Positions 44,996 through 53,300 of a stretch of 64,000 bases of DNA are shown one piece after another. Location: the NCBI RefSeq assembly GCF_037543845.1, contig NZ_JBBIFX010000003.1:1-64000 (forward strand), read 5' to 3'. The translations under genes were made by a program, and so were the position numbers. Position 1 is the first letter of the stretch, and each line of letters begins with the position of its first letter. This DNA comes from Gymnodinialimonas ulvae (GTDB taxonomy: Bacteria > Pseudomonadota > Alphaproteobacteria > Rhodobacterales > Rhodobacteraceae). The notes below the pieces were generated by a model, which was not told the DNA's origin, did not search any database, and was given only the letters and a program-made list of their open reading frames with translations.

Positions 44996-45034
44996 GGCAG
45001 ATGGGGCGCCGAAATTCTCAGCGCGCCCAGTGCC

Positions 45035-45823
45035 TTACTGCCCAAGCGCGTAGTCGACGAACCAACGCTGGTCGAGCGCCTCCAGCGTCCCATCCGCGCG
45101 CATGCTTTCGATGCCGGCATCCATCGCGGCGACCAATTCGCTGTCATTCGGGAAGATGAAGCCAAACTCTTCGGTGCCAAGCGGATCACCGATCATCTGC
45201 AGCCGGTCGGGGTTAGCGGACACATAGCCCTGCCCCCCCGCGCTGTCGGCCAGAACCATATCCACATCTTCCGTCATCAGCGCCTGAATCGCCGCCGGGA
45301 TCGTCTCGAACAACACGATGCGCGGGTTGGCTTCATCTCCGTCCAGCACGTCATAGACCCCCACATAAAACGGCGTTGTGCCCGCCTGGCTTCCGATCAG
45401 CAACTGATCATCCGCGCCGAATTCTTCCGCCGTGGCAAACCGGTCCTCGTCGGCGGCGACCAGCATGCGCATCTGGCTGACCATGTAGGGCGCGCTGAAA
45501 TCGACCAATTCATCGCGGTCTTCGCGGATCGTGATCCCGGTCATGCCCATGTCGTATTGCCCTTCGGACACCGCGGGGATCATCGCGTCCCAACTGATGT
45601 TCTCGATCACCGGCGTGAAGTTCAACCGCTCCGCGAGGATCTCAAGCGCGTCATATTCCCATCCGATGGCCTCTCCCGAGGCCGGGTCGATGAATTGCAG
45701 CGGCGGATAGGCGTTTTCCGTGACGACAACGATTTCGCGGCCCTCAAGGTCGGGCAAATGCCCGTCGGCACCGGCGGCAAACGGAACAAGCGCGGCCAAT
45801 GTGGCCAGAACAAAATGCTTCAT
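45035..45823 (-). CDS. polar amino-acid ABC transporter substrate-binding protein
   Basis: This 262-residue periplasmic receptor (PBP type 2) has a signal peptide MKHFVLATLAALVPFAAG and motifs NAYPPLQFIDPASGEAIGWE, WDAMIPAVSEGQYDMGMTGI, DFSAPYMVSQMRMLV and IGSQAGTTPFYVG. It resembles arginine/glutamine/histidine receptors, but the ligand cannot be named. It is followed by the permease gene in the same transcript. Confidence 0.92.
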   Translation of the reverse strand: MKHFVLATLAALVPFAAGADGHLPDLEGREIVVVTENAYPPLQFIDPASGEAIGWEYDALEILAERLNFTPVIENISWDAMIPAVSEGQYDMGMTGITIREDRDELVDFSAPYMVSQMRMLVAADEDRFATAEEFGADDQLLIGSQAGTTPFYVGVYDVLDGDEANPRIVLFETIPAAIQALMTEDVDMVLADSAGGQGYVSANPDRLQMIGDPLGTEEFGFIFPNDSELVAAMDAGIESMRADGTLEALDQRWFVDYALGQ

Positions 45824-45891
45824 GATCGGGACTCCCCTGTAGATCTGGGGTCAGTATGGCGCAGCCACGCAGGCGCACAAGGCCTGCCCGA

Positions 45892-46944
45892 TCAAAGCCC
45901 GCCGCAAACCGTGCAATCGGCGCGGCGTTGCGCGCGCAGGATGCGTGTCTCGGCATGCAGTGCATCGTAAATCAGCATCCGCCCCCGCAAGCCGTCCCCG
46001 GCGCCCGTGATCTCCTTGATCGCCTCGAGTGCCATTATCGACCCGACAACGCCGGGAAGCGCCCCAATCACGCCGGTCTCGGCACAGGTCGCGGCCAAGT
46101 CCGGCGCGGGTGCGGTCGGGAAAACGCACGCCATGCAAGGCGCGCCGCCTGCGGGATCATAAAGCGTCACCTGCCCTTCCCAGGCCGAAATCGCGCCTGC
46201 GATCACCGGGCGCCCGGCGGCAACGGCGGCGCGGTTGACCTCGGCACGCACGACAAAGCTGTCCGTGCCATCGAGGATCAGATCGTATTCCGCAAACAAC
46301 GTTTCGGCGACATCCGCCGTCAGCGCTCGATGGTAGGGGCGCAGCTCGACATGGGGGTTCAACGCACCCACCGCGACCTCGGCGGAGAAGACCTTGGGCA
46401 TTCCGGTGCGCGCGTCACTGTGGATGATCTGACGTTGCAGGTTCGACAGGCTGACCTCGTCATGGTCGATCACCCCGATCCGCCCGACGCCCGCTGCCGC
46501 AAGATAAAGCAACGCGGGCGATCCCAACCCGCCCGCGCCCACCACCAGTACCTTGGCGTTCTTGAGCGCAAGCTGACCACCGCCGCCGATATCGGGCAAC
46601 GTGATGTGGCGCGCGTAGCGTTCCAGCTCGACATCCCGAAACGGACCTTCGCTCGCTCCGGTGATCGCATCGCGCGCGGCCTCAACCTCTTCGGCGCGAC
46701 CCCGGACACGGCCAAGCAGCATGCGATAGGCCAGAACGACCGCGACAAAGCCGCCGAACAGAAGCCACATCGCCGCAGCCCCCCCCGTCGCCTCGCGCAA
46801 CGGGTGACCAGTGGGCAACGCAATCTGCACCCCAAGCACAGCAACATAAAGCAGACCCACCATGTAAAGGCGCGCCTGCACCGGCGTTTTCATGACATGG
46901 CCGATGCCCCACAGCACCGCCGCAAGAAACAGGACAAACAGCAT
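45892..46944 (-). CDS. membrane-anchored MoeB/ThiF/HesA family E1-like protein
   Basis: This 350-residue protein begins with about 85 residues of membrane sequence (MLFVLFLAAVLWGIGHVM; LYMVGLLYVAVLGVQIALP; AMWLLFGGFVAVVLAYRML). The ThiF/MoeB adenylation domain follows: RYARHITLPDIGGGGQLALK, VLVVGAGGLGSPALLYLAAA (ATP loop), DHDEVSLSNLQRQIIH and DGTDSFVVRAEVN. Zinc cysteines are present (CMACVFP; CTVCGG), but there is no C-terminal rhodanese. It should activate a ubiquitin-like sulfur carrier (MoaD or ThiS) at the membrane. TGATG overlap with dut. Confidence 0.85.
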   Translation of the reverse strand: MLFVLFLAAVLWGIGHVMKTPVQARLYMVGLLYVAVLGVQIALPTGHPLREATGGAAAMWLLFGGFVAVVLAYRMLLGRVRGRAEEVEAARDAITGASEGPFRDVELERYARHITLPDIGGGGQLALKNAKVLVVGAGGLGSPALLYLAAAGVGRIGVIDHDEVSLSNLQRQIIHSDARTGMPKVFSAEVAVGALNPHVELRPYHRALTADVAETLFAEYDLILDGTDSFVVRAEVNRAAVAAGRPVIAGAISAWEGQVTLYDPAGGAPCMACVFPTAPAPDLAATCAETGVIGALPGVVGSIMALEAIKEITGAGDGLRGRMLIYDALHAETRILRAQRRADCTVCGGL

Positions 46945-47411
46945 CAGCCTGCCCCCGTGGATCCAAACCCACCAGCGCCCCGCGCGGTATCGGACAAGGC
47001 CGGCACGACGCGGTATTCGGCCAACACGACCGGCGCGATCACGGCCTGCGCAATCCGCGCGCCATGGGTGACCTCAAAGGCCGCATCTCCGAGGTTGATC
47101 AGGATCACCCCCAACGGTCCGCGATAGTCGCTGTCGATGGTGCCGGGCGCATTGGCCAGCGTCACGCCATGTTTCAACGCAAGGCCCGAACGGGGGCGGA
47201 TCTGCATCTCGAAGCCCTCTGGGATCGCCACGCGCAGACCGGTTGGCACAAGCGCCCGCATGCCCGGCCCAAGCGTCAGCCCGCCGCGATCACCGGGCGC
47301 AAAATTTGCCCGCAGATCGGCCCCAGCCGCGCCTGCCGTCGCGTATTCGGGCAACGCCACGCCGGCATCCGCCCAGTCCTCTCGAACCACTTCGATTTCA
47401 GGCACCCGCAT
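46944..47411 (-). CDS. dut: dUTP diphosphatase
   Basis: This 155-residue trimeric dUTPase hydrolyses dUTP to dUMP and keeps uracil out of DNA. The five motifs are present: AGADLRANF (I), RSGLALKHGV (II), GTIDSDYRGPLGVILIN (III), RIAQAVIAPV (IV) and the C-terminal RGAGGFGSTG (V). It lies 27 bp after coaBC and overlaps the MoeB-like gene by one base (TGATG). The coaBC-dut pair is common in alphaproteobacteria. Confidence 0.96.
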   Translation of the reverse strand: MRVPEIEVVREDWADAGVALPEYATAGAAGADLRANFAPGDRGGLTLGPGMRALVPTGLRVAIPEGFEMQIRPRSGLALKHGVTLANAPGTIDSDYRGPLGVILINLGDAAFEVTHGARIAQAVIAPVVLAEYRVVPALSDTARGAGGFGSTGAG

Positions 47412-47438
47412 CCCCCGCAGTCCCCTGCAGCCCCTTGT

Positions 47439-48641
47439 TCAATCGGCCAAAGCCTCCGCGATCCGCTGCGCCAAACGACGCGCGACCTCGCCCTTGGGCA
47501 ACCTAGGCCATTCCTCCGCCGCGTCCTGCGAAATCAGGACGACCCGGTTCTCGGAGCCGCCCATGATGCCGGTCTCGGGCGACACATCATTGGCCACGAT
47601 CCAATCACAGCCCTTGCGCGCGCGTTTGGCGGTCGCATTGGCCACCACGTCGTCTGTCTCGGCCGCAAAGCCCACGACCAGTCGCGGACGCCCCGCCGTG
47701 CGCTGCGCCACAGTCGCCAAGATGTCCGGATTCTCGGCAAACTCCAACGCCGGAGCATTGCCCGAGCCGTCCTTCTTCATCTTCGATCCGCTGGCATTCT
47801 CCACCCGCCAATCCGCCACCGCCGCCGCAAATACCGCCGCATCCGCCGAAGCCACGGCCGTGTCGACCGCCGCGGCCATTTCCGCCGCCGTTTCCACCCG
47901 CACGACGCCCACGCCCGCCGGGGGCGGTACGCTGGCCGGGCCTGTTATGAACGTCACCCGTGCCCCCAGATCCCGCAACGCAGCCGCCAAAGCCGTGCCC
48001 TGCGCGCCAGAGGATCGGTTGGCGATGTATCGGACCGGATCAATGGGTTCATGGGTCGGGCCCGAGGTCACAAGAACATGCTTGCCCTGCAACGGACCGC
48101 CGCCCAAGGCCGCACCAACGGCGGCGACGATCTCGGGCACCTCGCTCATTCGACCCGGGCCAAACTCGCCACAGGCCATGTCGCCCTCATCGGGGCCGAC
48201 CACACTTATGCCGTCGCCCTGCAGGATCGCCAGATTGCGCTGGGTTGCGGCATGCTCCCACATCCGCACATTCATTGCAGGCGCGATCAGCACGCGCTTG
48301 TCGGTCGCCATCAACAAGGTTGAGGCCAGATCATTCGCGTGGCCCTGCGCCATCTTCGCCATCAGATCCGCCGTGGCGGGGGCAACCACAACCAGATCGG
48401 CGGCGCGTGACAATTCGATATGGCCCATCTCGGCCTCATCGGTCAGGTCAAACAGATCGCGGTATACTTTCTGCGCCGCAAGCGCCGAGGCCGACAGAGG
48501 CGTCACGAATTCCTCGGCCGCCTTGGTCAGAACCGGCGTAACACACGCGCCTTGCTCACGCAGCCGCCGGATCAAGTCGAGCGATTTGAACGCCGCTATC
48601 CCACCGCCAATGATCAGGAGAATTCGCTTGTTGGCCAGCAT
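47439..48641 (-). CDS. coaBC: bifunctional phosphopantothenoylcysteine decarboxylase/synthetase
   Basis: This 400-residue Dfp-type enzyme carries out two steps of coenzyme A synthesis. The flavin-dependent decarboxylase CoaC is N-terminal (RILLIIGGGIAAFKSLDLIR; PAMNVRMWEHAATQ; catalytic cysteine in DMACGEFGPGRMSE). The CTP-dependent synthetase CoaB is C-terminal (HVLVTSGPTHEPIDPVRYIA; SSGAQGTALAAALRDLGARV). Co-transcribed with dut downstream; rpoH lies upstream on the same strand. Confidence 0.95.
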   Translation of the reverse strand: MLANKRILLIIGGGIAAFKSLDLIRRLREQGACVTPVLTKAAEEFVTPLSASALAAQKVYRDLFDLTDEAEMGHIELSRAADLVVVAPATADLMAKMAQGHANDLASTLLMATDKRVLIAPAMNVRMWEHAATQRNLAILQGDGISVVGPDEGDMACGEFGPGRMSEVPEIVAAVGAALGGGPLQGKHVLVTSGPTHEPIDPVRYIANRSSGAQGTALAAALRDLGARVTFITGPASVPPPAGVGVVRVETAAEMAAAVDTAVASADAAVFAAAVADWRVENASGSKMKKDGSGNAPALEFAENPDILATVAQRTAGRPRLVVGFAAETDDVVANATAKRARKGCDWIVANDVSPETGIMGGSENRVVLISQDAAEEWPRLPKGEVARRLAQRIAEALAD

Positions 48642-48719
48642 GCTACGCCCTTTCGCCGTCGCGAGACACGTTAGGCGCGCAGGCGCGGGGCTTCAATCGG
48701 AATAACCGAACGGCGAAGA

Positions 48720-48741
48720 GGCGCCCGTGTTTCCGGGCGCC
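48720..48741 (-). terminator. hairpin after rpoH, possible weak terminator
   Basis: The perfect 8-bp inverted repeat GGCGCCCG / CGGGCGCC (48720-48741, six-base loop) stands between rpoH and coaBC. On the minus strand it is followed by a poor T-run, so it may attenuate instead of ending transcription. Confidence 0.45.
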
Positions 48742-48751
48742 CCAAGGATAA

Positions 48752-48877
48752 TCAGGGAAGGATCACCAGCAAGGACGCATCCAGCGGATTGGCCGTTGGC
48801 GGCGACACGAACAGCGTCATCACGAATAGACCGGCCAGAAGCATCAGCGGGGCGTAAAGAGCTACACGGCGAAGAAT
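48752..48877 (-). CDS. possible small membrane protein downstream of rpoH
   Basis: An open frame of 30 codons from ATG 48844 reads MLLAGLFVMTLFVSPPTANP and ends LLVILP. It is extended to about 41 codons if translation starts at ATT 48877, which has GGAGG placed 7-8 bp upstream within the 3' end of rpoH. The product has a hydrophobic N-terminal half and a Pro-rich tail. ATT starts are rare, so the start is uncertain, and the frame may not be a gene. It overlaps the rpoH stop in another frame. Confidence 0.3.
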   Translation of the reverse strand: MLRRVALYAPLMLLAGLFVMTLFVSPPTANPLDASLLVILP

Positions 48878-49743
48878 GACCGAACCTCCTTCGACTGCGC
48901 TTCAAGCGTCTTGCGCATCTTGCCAAAGGCCGCCGCCTCAAGCTGCCGCACGCGTTCCTTCGACAAGCCCAACTCGTTGCCAAGGCTCTCAAGGGTGCGT
49001 GGGTTTTCGCGAAGCTTCCGCTCGCGCACGATGAAACGCTCGCGTTCGTTGAGGGCATTCATCGACGCGATCAGCCACTCGCGCAATTGCGCGCGATCGT
49101 GGTCGGCTTCGACAATTTCTTCGGCCTGTTCGCTGGTGTCTTCCAGCGCGTCAATCCATTCGCGGCCCTCGTCATCGACCGATTGCGTGGCATTGAGCGA
49201 ATAATCAGACCCCGCAAGACGCCCTTCCATCATCTCAACGTCGTGCAACGGAACACCGACTTCGGTGGCGATCATCTGGCGCAGCTGATGCTTGTCGAGC
49301 GTCTCGCCCACCTGCATTGCTTCGCGCTCGAGGCGGGCCTGAACCCGGCGCATGTTAAAGAACAACGACTTCTGCGACGATGTCGACCCGGTGCGCACCA
49401 TCGACCAGTTGCGCATCACGTAATCCTGAATCGACGCCTTGATCCACCACACCGCATAGGTCGAAAACCGTACGCCACGATCGGGATCAAACTTGTCCGC
49501 CGCCTTCATCAGACCCAAACCCGCTTCCTGGATCAGGTCGTTCATCGGCGCGCCGTAGCGCTTGAATTTCGCCGCCATCGAGATGGCCAGCCGCATATAT
49601 GCCGTCACCAAACGGTGCAGGCTTTCCTCGCAACGTTCATCGCGCCACGCATATGCCAGCCGCAGCTCGGTCTCCGCATCCAGCAGCTCCGCTTTCATTG
49701 CGCGCCGCGAAAGCGACTGGTCTGATCCCATGTCAAATGCCAT
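48862..49743 (-). CDS. rpoH: RNA polymerase sigma-32 factor (heat shock)
   Basis: This 293-residue sigma factor starts at ATG 49743. Region 2 has the core RNA-polymerase-binding helix and the RpoH box: LVTAYMRLAISMAAKF, NDLIQEAGLGLMKAADKFDP and FSTYAVWWIKASIQDYVMRN. Region 2.4/3 has SSQKSLFFNMRRVQARLE, typical of RpoH. Region 4 ends with LSKERVRQLEAAAFGKM, the -35 recognition helix. Alphaproteobacteria often have two RpoH proteins; this one cannot be labelled I or II from sequence. It diverges from cobP with about 100 bp between. Confidence 0.95.
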   Translation of the reverse strand: MAFDMGSDQSLSRRAMKAELLDAETELRLAYAWRDERCEESLHRLVTAYMRLAISMAAKFKRYGAPMNDLIQEAGLGLMKAADKFDPDRGVRFSTYAVWWIKASIQDYVMRNWSMVRTGSTSSQKSLFFNMRRVQARLEREAMQVGETLDKHQLRQMIATEVGVPLHDVEMMEGRLAGSDYSLNATQSVDDEGREWIDALEDTSEQAEEIVEADHDRAQLREWLIASMNALNERERFIVRERKLRENPRTLESLGNELGLSKERVRQLEAAAFGKMRKTLEAQSKEVRSFFAV

Positions 49744-49847
49744 AACGACCCCCCGGTTTTGTTCACCTAACGAACCGCCTGTTTCGGCGGCTTTCAAAAA
49801 GGTTTACGCAGGTAAGAACCGTTCGGATCAAATTTCGGGACATTAAA

Positions 49848-50399
49848 TTGCGTCTGCCCCCTCTCACCCTTGTTCTCGGTGGCGCTTCAAGCGGCAAATC
49901 CGTCTTTGCCGAACGCATGGTGCATCAATCCGGTCTCGCAAAAGTCTACATCGCGACGGCCGAAATGCTCGACGGTGAGATGTCCGAGAAAATCGTGGCA
50001 CACAAGGATCGCCGCATGGGTCAGGGGTGGCGCACCATCGAGGCCCCGCACGACACCGCCAACGCCCTGATGCAGATCGAAAGCGGCGAGGTCGTGCTGC
50101 TGGATTGCGTGACGTTCTGGCTCACCAACCTGATGATCGACGATGGCGATTGGCAGGAAGAGCTTGAGCACCTGATCGACGTGCTGATCCAGATGCGGGC
50201 GCCCGTCGTGCTGGTGTCCAACGATGTGTCCGGCGGCATTACCCCTGCCAACACGCTGGCGCGTACGTTTCAAAGGGTGCAGGGCGCAGTGAACCAAAGC
50301 CTCGCCACTGAATGCGATCTGGTGGTCTACATCCGCGCCGGTCTGCCGCAGGTGTTGAAGGGGCAGCCGGACCTCGACCCGGTGGATGATCCGTGGTGA
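49848..50399 (+). CDS. cobP: adenosylcobinamide kinase/guanylyltransferase
   Basis: This 183-residue bifunctional CobP/CobU phosphorylates cobinamide and attaches GMP, a late step of cobalamin synthesis and salvage. The P-loop LGGASSGKSVFAERMV is near the N-terminus (about 8-23), and the base-recognition segment VLLDCVTFWLTNLM is central. Start TTG 49848 is chosen because it gives the usual N-terminus; the ribosome-binding site is weak. GTGA overlap with the histidine phosphatase downstream supports a pathway pair. Cobalamin is needed by NrdJ in this window. Confidence 0.93.
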   Translation: MRLPPLTLVLGGASSGKSVFAERMVHQSGLAKVYIATAEMLDGEMSEKIVAHKDRRMGQGWRTIEAPHDTANALMQIESGEVVLLDCVTFWLTNLMIDDGDWQEELEHLIDVLIQMRAPVVLVSNDVSGGITPANTLARTFQRVQGAVNQSLATECDLVVYIRAGLPQVLKGQPDLDPVDDPW

Positions 50400-50971
50400 G
50401 CCGCCTGATCTGGGTCCGCCACGGCCCGACCCATCAGACAACCTTCACAGGTTGGCGCGACGTACCCGCCGATCTGTCGGATACCGCGGCCATCGCACGG
50501 CTTGGCCGGTGGTTGCCCGCGGACACGCCCATCGTCTCGTCCGATCTGAAACGCGCCGTTACAACCGCTGATGCCATCGCAAGCGGTCGTCGCAGATTGC
50601 CCCATGCTCCGGACCTGCGGGAGTTTGATTTCGGCGATTGGGACGGGCTGCATTTCTCGGAGGTGGCTGCCAAACATCCCGACCTCAGCCGAGCGTTTTG
50701 GGAGGAACCGGGCGATATCGCCCCCCCGGGCGGCGAAAGCTGGAACGCGGTAACCGCGCGGGTTGGCGCGTCGGTCGACGCCTTGCGTGACCGTCACGAT
50801 GGCGACCTCATCCTTGTGGCGCATTTCGGTGTCATCCTGTGCCACATGGCCCTGCTGACCGGCATGACGCCCTATGAGGCGCTCGGCCACCGGATCGAAC
50901 CGCTCTCAGTCACGGTGCTGGAGCAAACCGCAACCGGCTGGCGGGCCGAACGGATCAATCACAGCGCATGA
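50396..50971 (+). CDS. histidine phosphatase family protein (alpha-ribazole phosphatase-like)
   Basis: This protein of about 191 residues starts with GTG (50396, or 50393) in a 4-bp overlap with cobP. The phosphatase signature RHG is in WVRHGPTHQTTFTGW, with the catalytic arginines (SSDLKRAVTTADAIA) and the acid-base FDFGDWDGLHF; the second histidine lies in LVAHFGVILCHMAL. Coupling to cobP suggests it is the alpha-ribazole phosphatase (CobC) of the lower-ligand branch. The family is broad, so this is an inference from position. Confidence 0.85.
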   Translation: MSRLIWVRHGPTHQTTFTGWRDVPADLSDTAAIARLGRWLPADTPIVSSDLKRAVTTADAIASGRRRLPHAPDLREFDFGDWDGLHFSEVAAKHPDLSRAFWEEPGDIAPPGGESWNAVTARVGASVDALRDRHDGDLILVAHFGVILCHMALLTGMTPYEALGHRIEPLSVTVLEQTATGWRAERINHSA

Positions 50972-51029
50972 TGAACGCCATCAAACCGTTTGGTTTGACC
51001 TTCTGCGCAAACAACGCCTGTATGCACCG

Positions 51030-51713
51030 ATGACATATTCTCTTTTGATCGGGCAGAAGTCCTATTCCAGTTGGTCGATGCGAGCCTGGCTCTCGTTTGC
51101 GCCCTTCGACATTGCGGTAACGTTGCACATGGCCGAAATCTACGGCGACACGTTCCGCGATACCGTCGCGACCTTTGGCGGCCATCGCACAGTGCCCGCC
51201 GTGCGCACCCCTGATGGCGGCTTGCTGACCGACAGTATCGCGATTGCATGGCACGTGGCCGAAGCGTTCCCCGATCGCGGGGTGCTGCCCACTGATCCCG
51301 TCCTTCGGGCCGAGGCGCAAAGCATCATCGCCGAGATGCATTCGGGCTTTGTCGATCTGCGCGCCAATTGTCAGGTCAACTTGCGCAATGCCTGGGCGGG
51401 GTTTCAGCCCTCCGATGCGGTGCTTGCCGATTGTGCCCGCGCCGAAGAGATATGGGCAAAGGCACTCGGCAGGTCCGGTGGGCCGTTCCTCTACGGTGAT
51501 TTCACGCTCGCGGATGCCTTCTACGCCCCGGTGGCCACACGCTTTCTGACCTATGGCCTTCCCATGACCGACGTGTCTTTGGCCTACGCCAAAGCCATCA
51601 CGACCCATCCAGCGTTTCTCGATTGGCGCGCCGACGGCCTGAAAGAGACCAAGGAAATCGGGCGCTACGACAAGGCCCCGTTGCAGCGAATCCCGTTTCC
51701 GACCTTCTCTTAA
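51030..51713 (+). CDS. glutathione S-transferase family protein
   Basis: This protein of about 227 residues starts at ATG 51030. The thioredoxin-like N-terminal domain begins YSLLIGQKSYSSWSMRAWLS, with SxS residues in the usual position of the catalytic Ser/Cys; GGHRTVPAVRTPDGGLLTDS carries the cis-proline and the glutathione-contacting DS. The alpha-helical C-terminal half includes PFLYGDFTLADAFYAPVATR. The substrate is unknown. Confidence 0.88.
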   Translation: MTYSLLIGQKSYSSWSMRAWLSFAPFDIAVTLHMAEIYGDTFRDTVATFGGHRTVPAVRTPDGGLLTDSIAIAWHVAEAFPDRGVLPTDPVLRAEAQSIIAEMHSGFVDLRANCQVNLRNAWAGFQPSDAVLADCARAEEIWAKALGRSGGPFLYGDFTLADAFYAPVATRFLTYGLPMTDVSLAYAKAITTHPAFLDWRADGLKETKEIGRYDKAPLQRIPFPTFS

Positions 51714-51758
51714 GGTTCATTAACACTTCGCTAACCATGATCCGGCTAGGACTGGGTC

Positions 51759-53300
51759 ATGTTTGATCAACCCTCGCCAGAAGCGCTTGCACTCACCCAT
51801 ACCGTCGCCTTCGAAGGGTTGGACGCCCGCCGGGTGGAAGTGCAATGCGCCGTGACCTCGGGCCTGCCCGGCTTTGCCATCGTCGGCCTGCCCGACAAAG
51901 CCGTCAGCGAAGCGCGCGAACGGGTGAAGACCGCGCTGCAGACCATGGCCATCGCGCTGCCGTCGCGCCGCATAACCGTCAACCTCTCGCCCGCCGACCT
52001 GCCCAAGGAAGGCTCCCATTTCGACCTGCCCATCGCATTGGCCCTTCTGGCGGCCCTCGGCATCGTCCCGAAAGAACGCGTCGAGGCCGCGATGTCGCTT
52101 GGGGAAATGTCGCTCGACGGACGTCTCGTTCCGGTGCTCGGCGCCCTGCCGACCGCGCTAGCAGCCGGCGAAGACGGACGCAGTCTTTATTGCCCCGCGG
52201 GCTGTGGGGCCGAAGCCGCCTGGGTCGGGGCCACCCCTGTGGTCGCCGCGACCTCCCTGGCCGAGCTTATCGCCCATCTGACCGACCGCGCGCCGCTGGA
52301 ACCGGCCCGACCCGGCGAGGTCACATCCGACACGGGGCCGCGATGCCTGTCCGAAGTGCGCGGGCAGGAGCGCGCCAAGCGGGCCATGGAAATCGCCGCC
52401 GCGGGACGTCACCATTTGCTGATGATCGGCTCGCCCGGATCGGGCAAATCCATGCTCGCCGCACGGCTTCCCGGCATCCTGCCGCCGCTCTCCGCGCCCG
52501 AGGCGTTGGATACCTCGATGATCCACTCGCTTGCCGGGCTTCTGACCGAAGGCGGCATTTCCCGCACCCGTCCCTACCGCGCGCCCCACCACACTGCATC
52601 CATGGCCGCCATCGTCGGCGGCGGGCGCGGCGCCAAACCCGGCGAGATCAGCCTCGCCCATAACGGCGTGCTGTTTCTGGACGAATTTCCGGAATACCCA
52701 AGGCAGGTGCTCGAAACCCTGCGCCAACCGATTGAAACCGGCGATGTGGTCGTCGCCCGCGCCAATGCCCACGTCACCTACCCCTGTCGGTTTCTTCTGA
52801 TTGCCGCCGCCAATCCGTGCCGCTGCGGCCATCTCTATGATGCCAATCAGGCCTGCAACCGCGCGCCCGTTTGCGGGCAGGATTACATGGGCAAAATCTC
52901 CGGCCCGCTGATGGACCGCTTCGATTTGCGCCTCGAAGTGCCGCCTGTCGCCTATTCCGACCTCGACCTTCCCGCCTCGGGCGAAACCAGCGCCGTGATC
53001 GCTGAACGTGTGGCGCAGGCCCGAACGGTGCAGGCCGAGCGTTTCGCGTCAATCGGGGCTGATGCCATCGTCAACGCCGATGCCGAGGGCGCGCTTCTGG
53101 ACCAGATCGCAACGCCTGATGGGGCAGGCAAAGAGATGCTGCTGAAAGCCGCCGATCAATTCCACCTGACCGCGCGCGGCTATCACCGGGTCTTGCGGCT
53201 GGCACGCACCATTGCCGATCTCGAAGGCGTGAATACGATCGGTACACCACATATCGCCGAGGCCATCGGCTACCGGCTAATCGCCGCGCGAGACGGATAG
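51759..53300 (+). CDS. comM: YifB/ComM family Mg-chelatase-like AAA ATPase
   Basis: This 513-residue protein has an N-terminal Lon-like fold domain (VEVQCAVTSGLPGFAIVGLP, near residue 30) and an AAA+ ATPase domain: Walker A GSPGSGKSMLAARL (about 224-237) and Walker B GVLFLDEFPEYPRQVLETLR. The insert CRCGHLYDANQACNRAPVC is characteristic, and the C-terminal domain follows. ComM is a hexameric helicase that promotes branch migration during DNA uptake and recombination. The stop overlaps the convergent hydrolase gene by 24 bp. Confidence 0.93.
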   Translation: MFDQPSPEALALTHTVAFEGLDARRVEVQCAVTSGLPGFAIVGLPDKAVSEARERVKTALQTMAIALPSRRITVNLSPADLPKEGSHFDLPIALALLAALGIVPKERVEAAMSLGEMSLDGRLVPVLGALPTALAAGEDGRSLYCPAGCGAEAAWVGATPVVAATSLAELIAHLTDRAPLEPARPGEVTSDTGPRCLSEVRGQERAKRAMEIAAAGRHHLLMIGSPGSGKSMLAARLPGILPPLSAPEALDTSMIHSLAGLLTEGGISRTRPYRAPHHTASMAAIVGGGRGAKPGEISLAHNGVLFLDEFPEYPRQVLETLRQPIETGDVVVARANAHVTYPCRFLLIAAANPCRCGHLYDANQACNRAPVCGQDYMGKISGPLMDRFDLRLEVPPVAYSDLDLPASGETSAVIAERVAQARTVQAERFASIGADAIVNADAEGALLDQIATPDGAGKEMLLKAADQFHLTARGYHRVLRLARTIADLEGVNTIGTPHIAEAIGYRLIAARDG

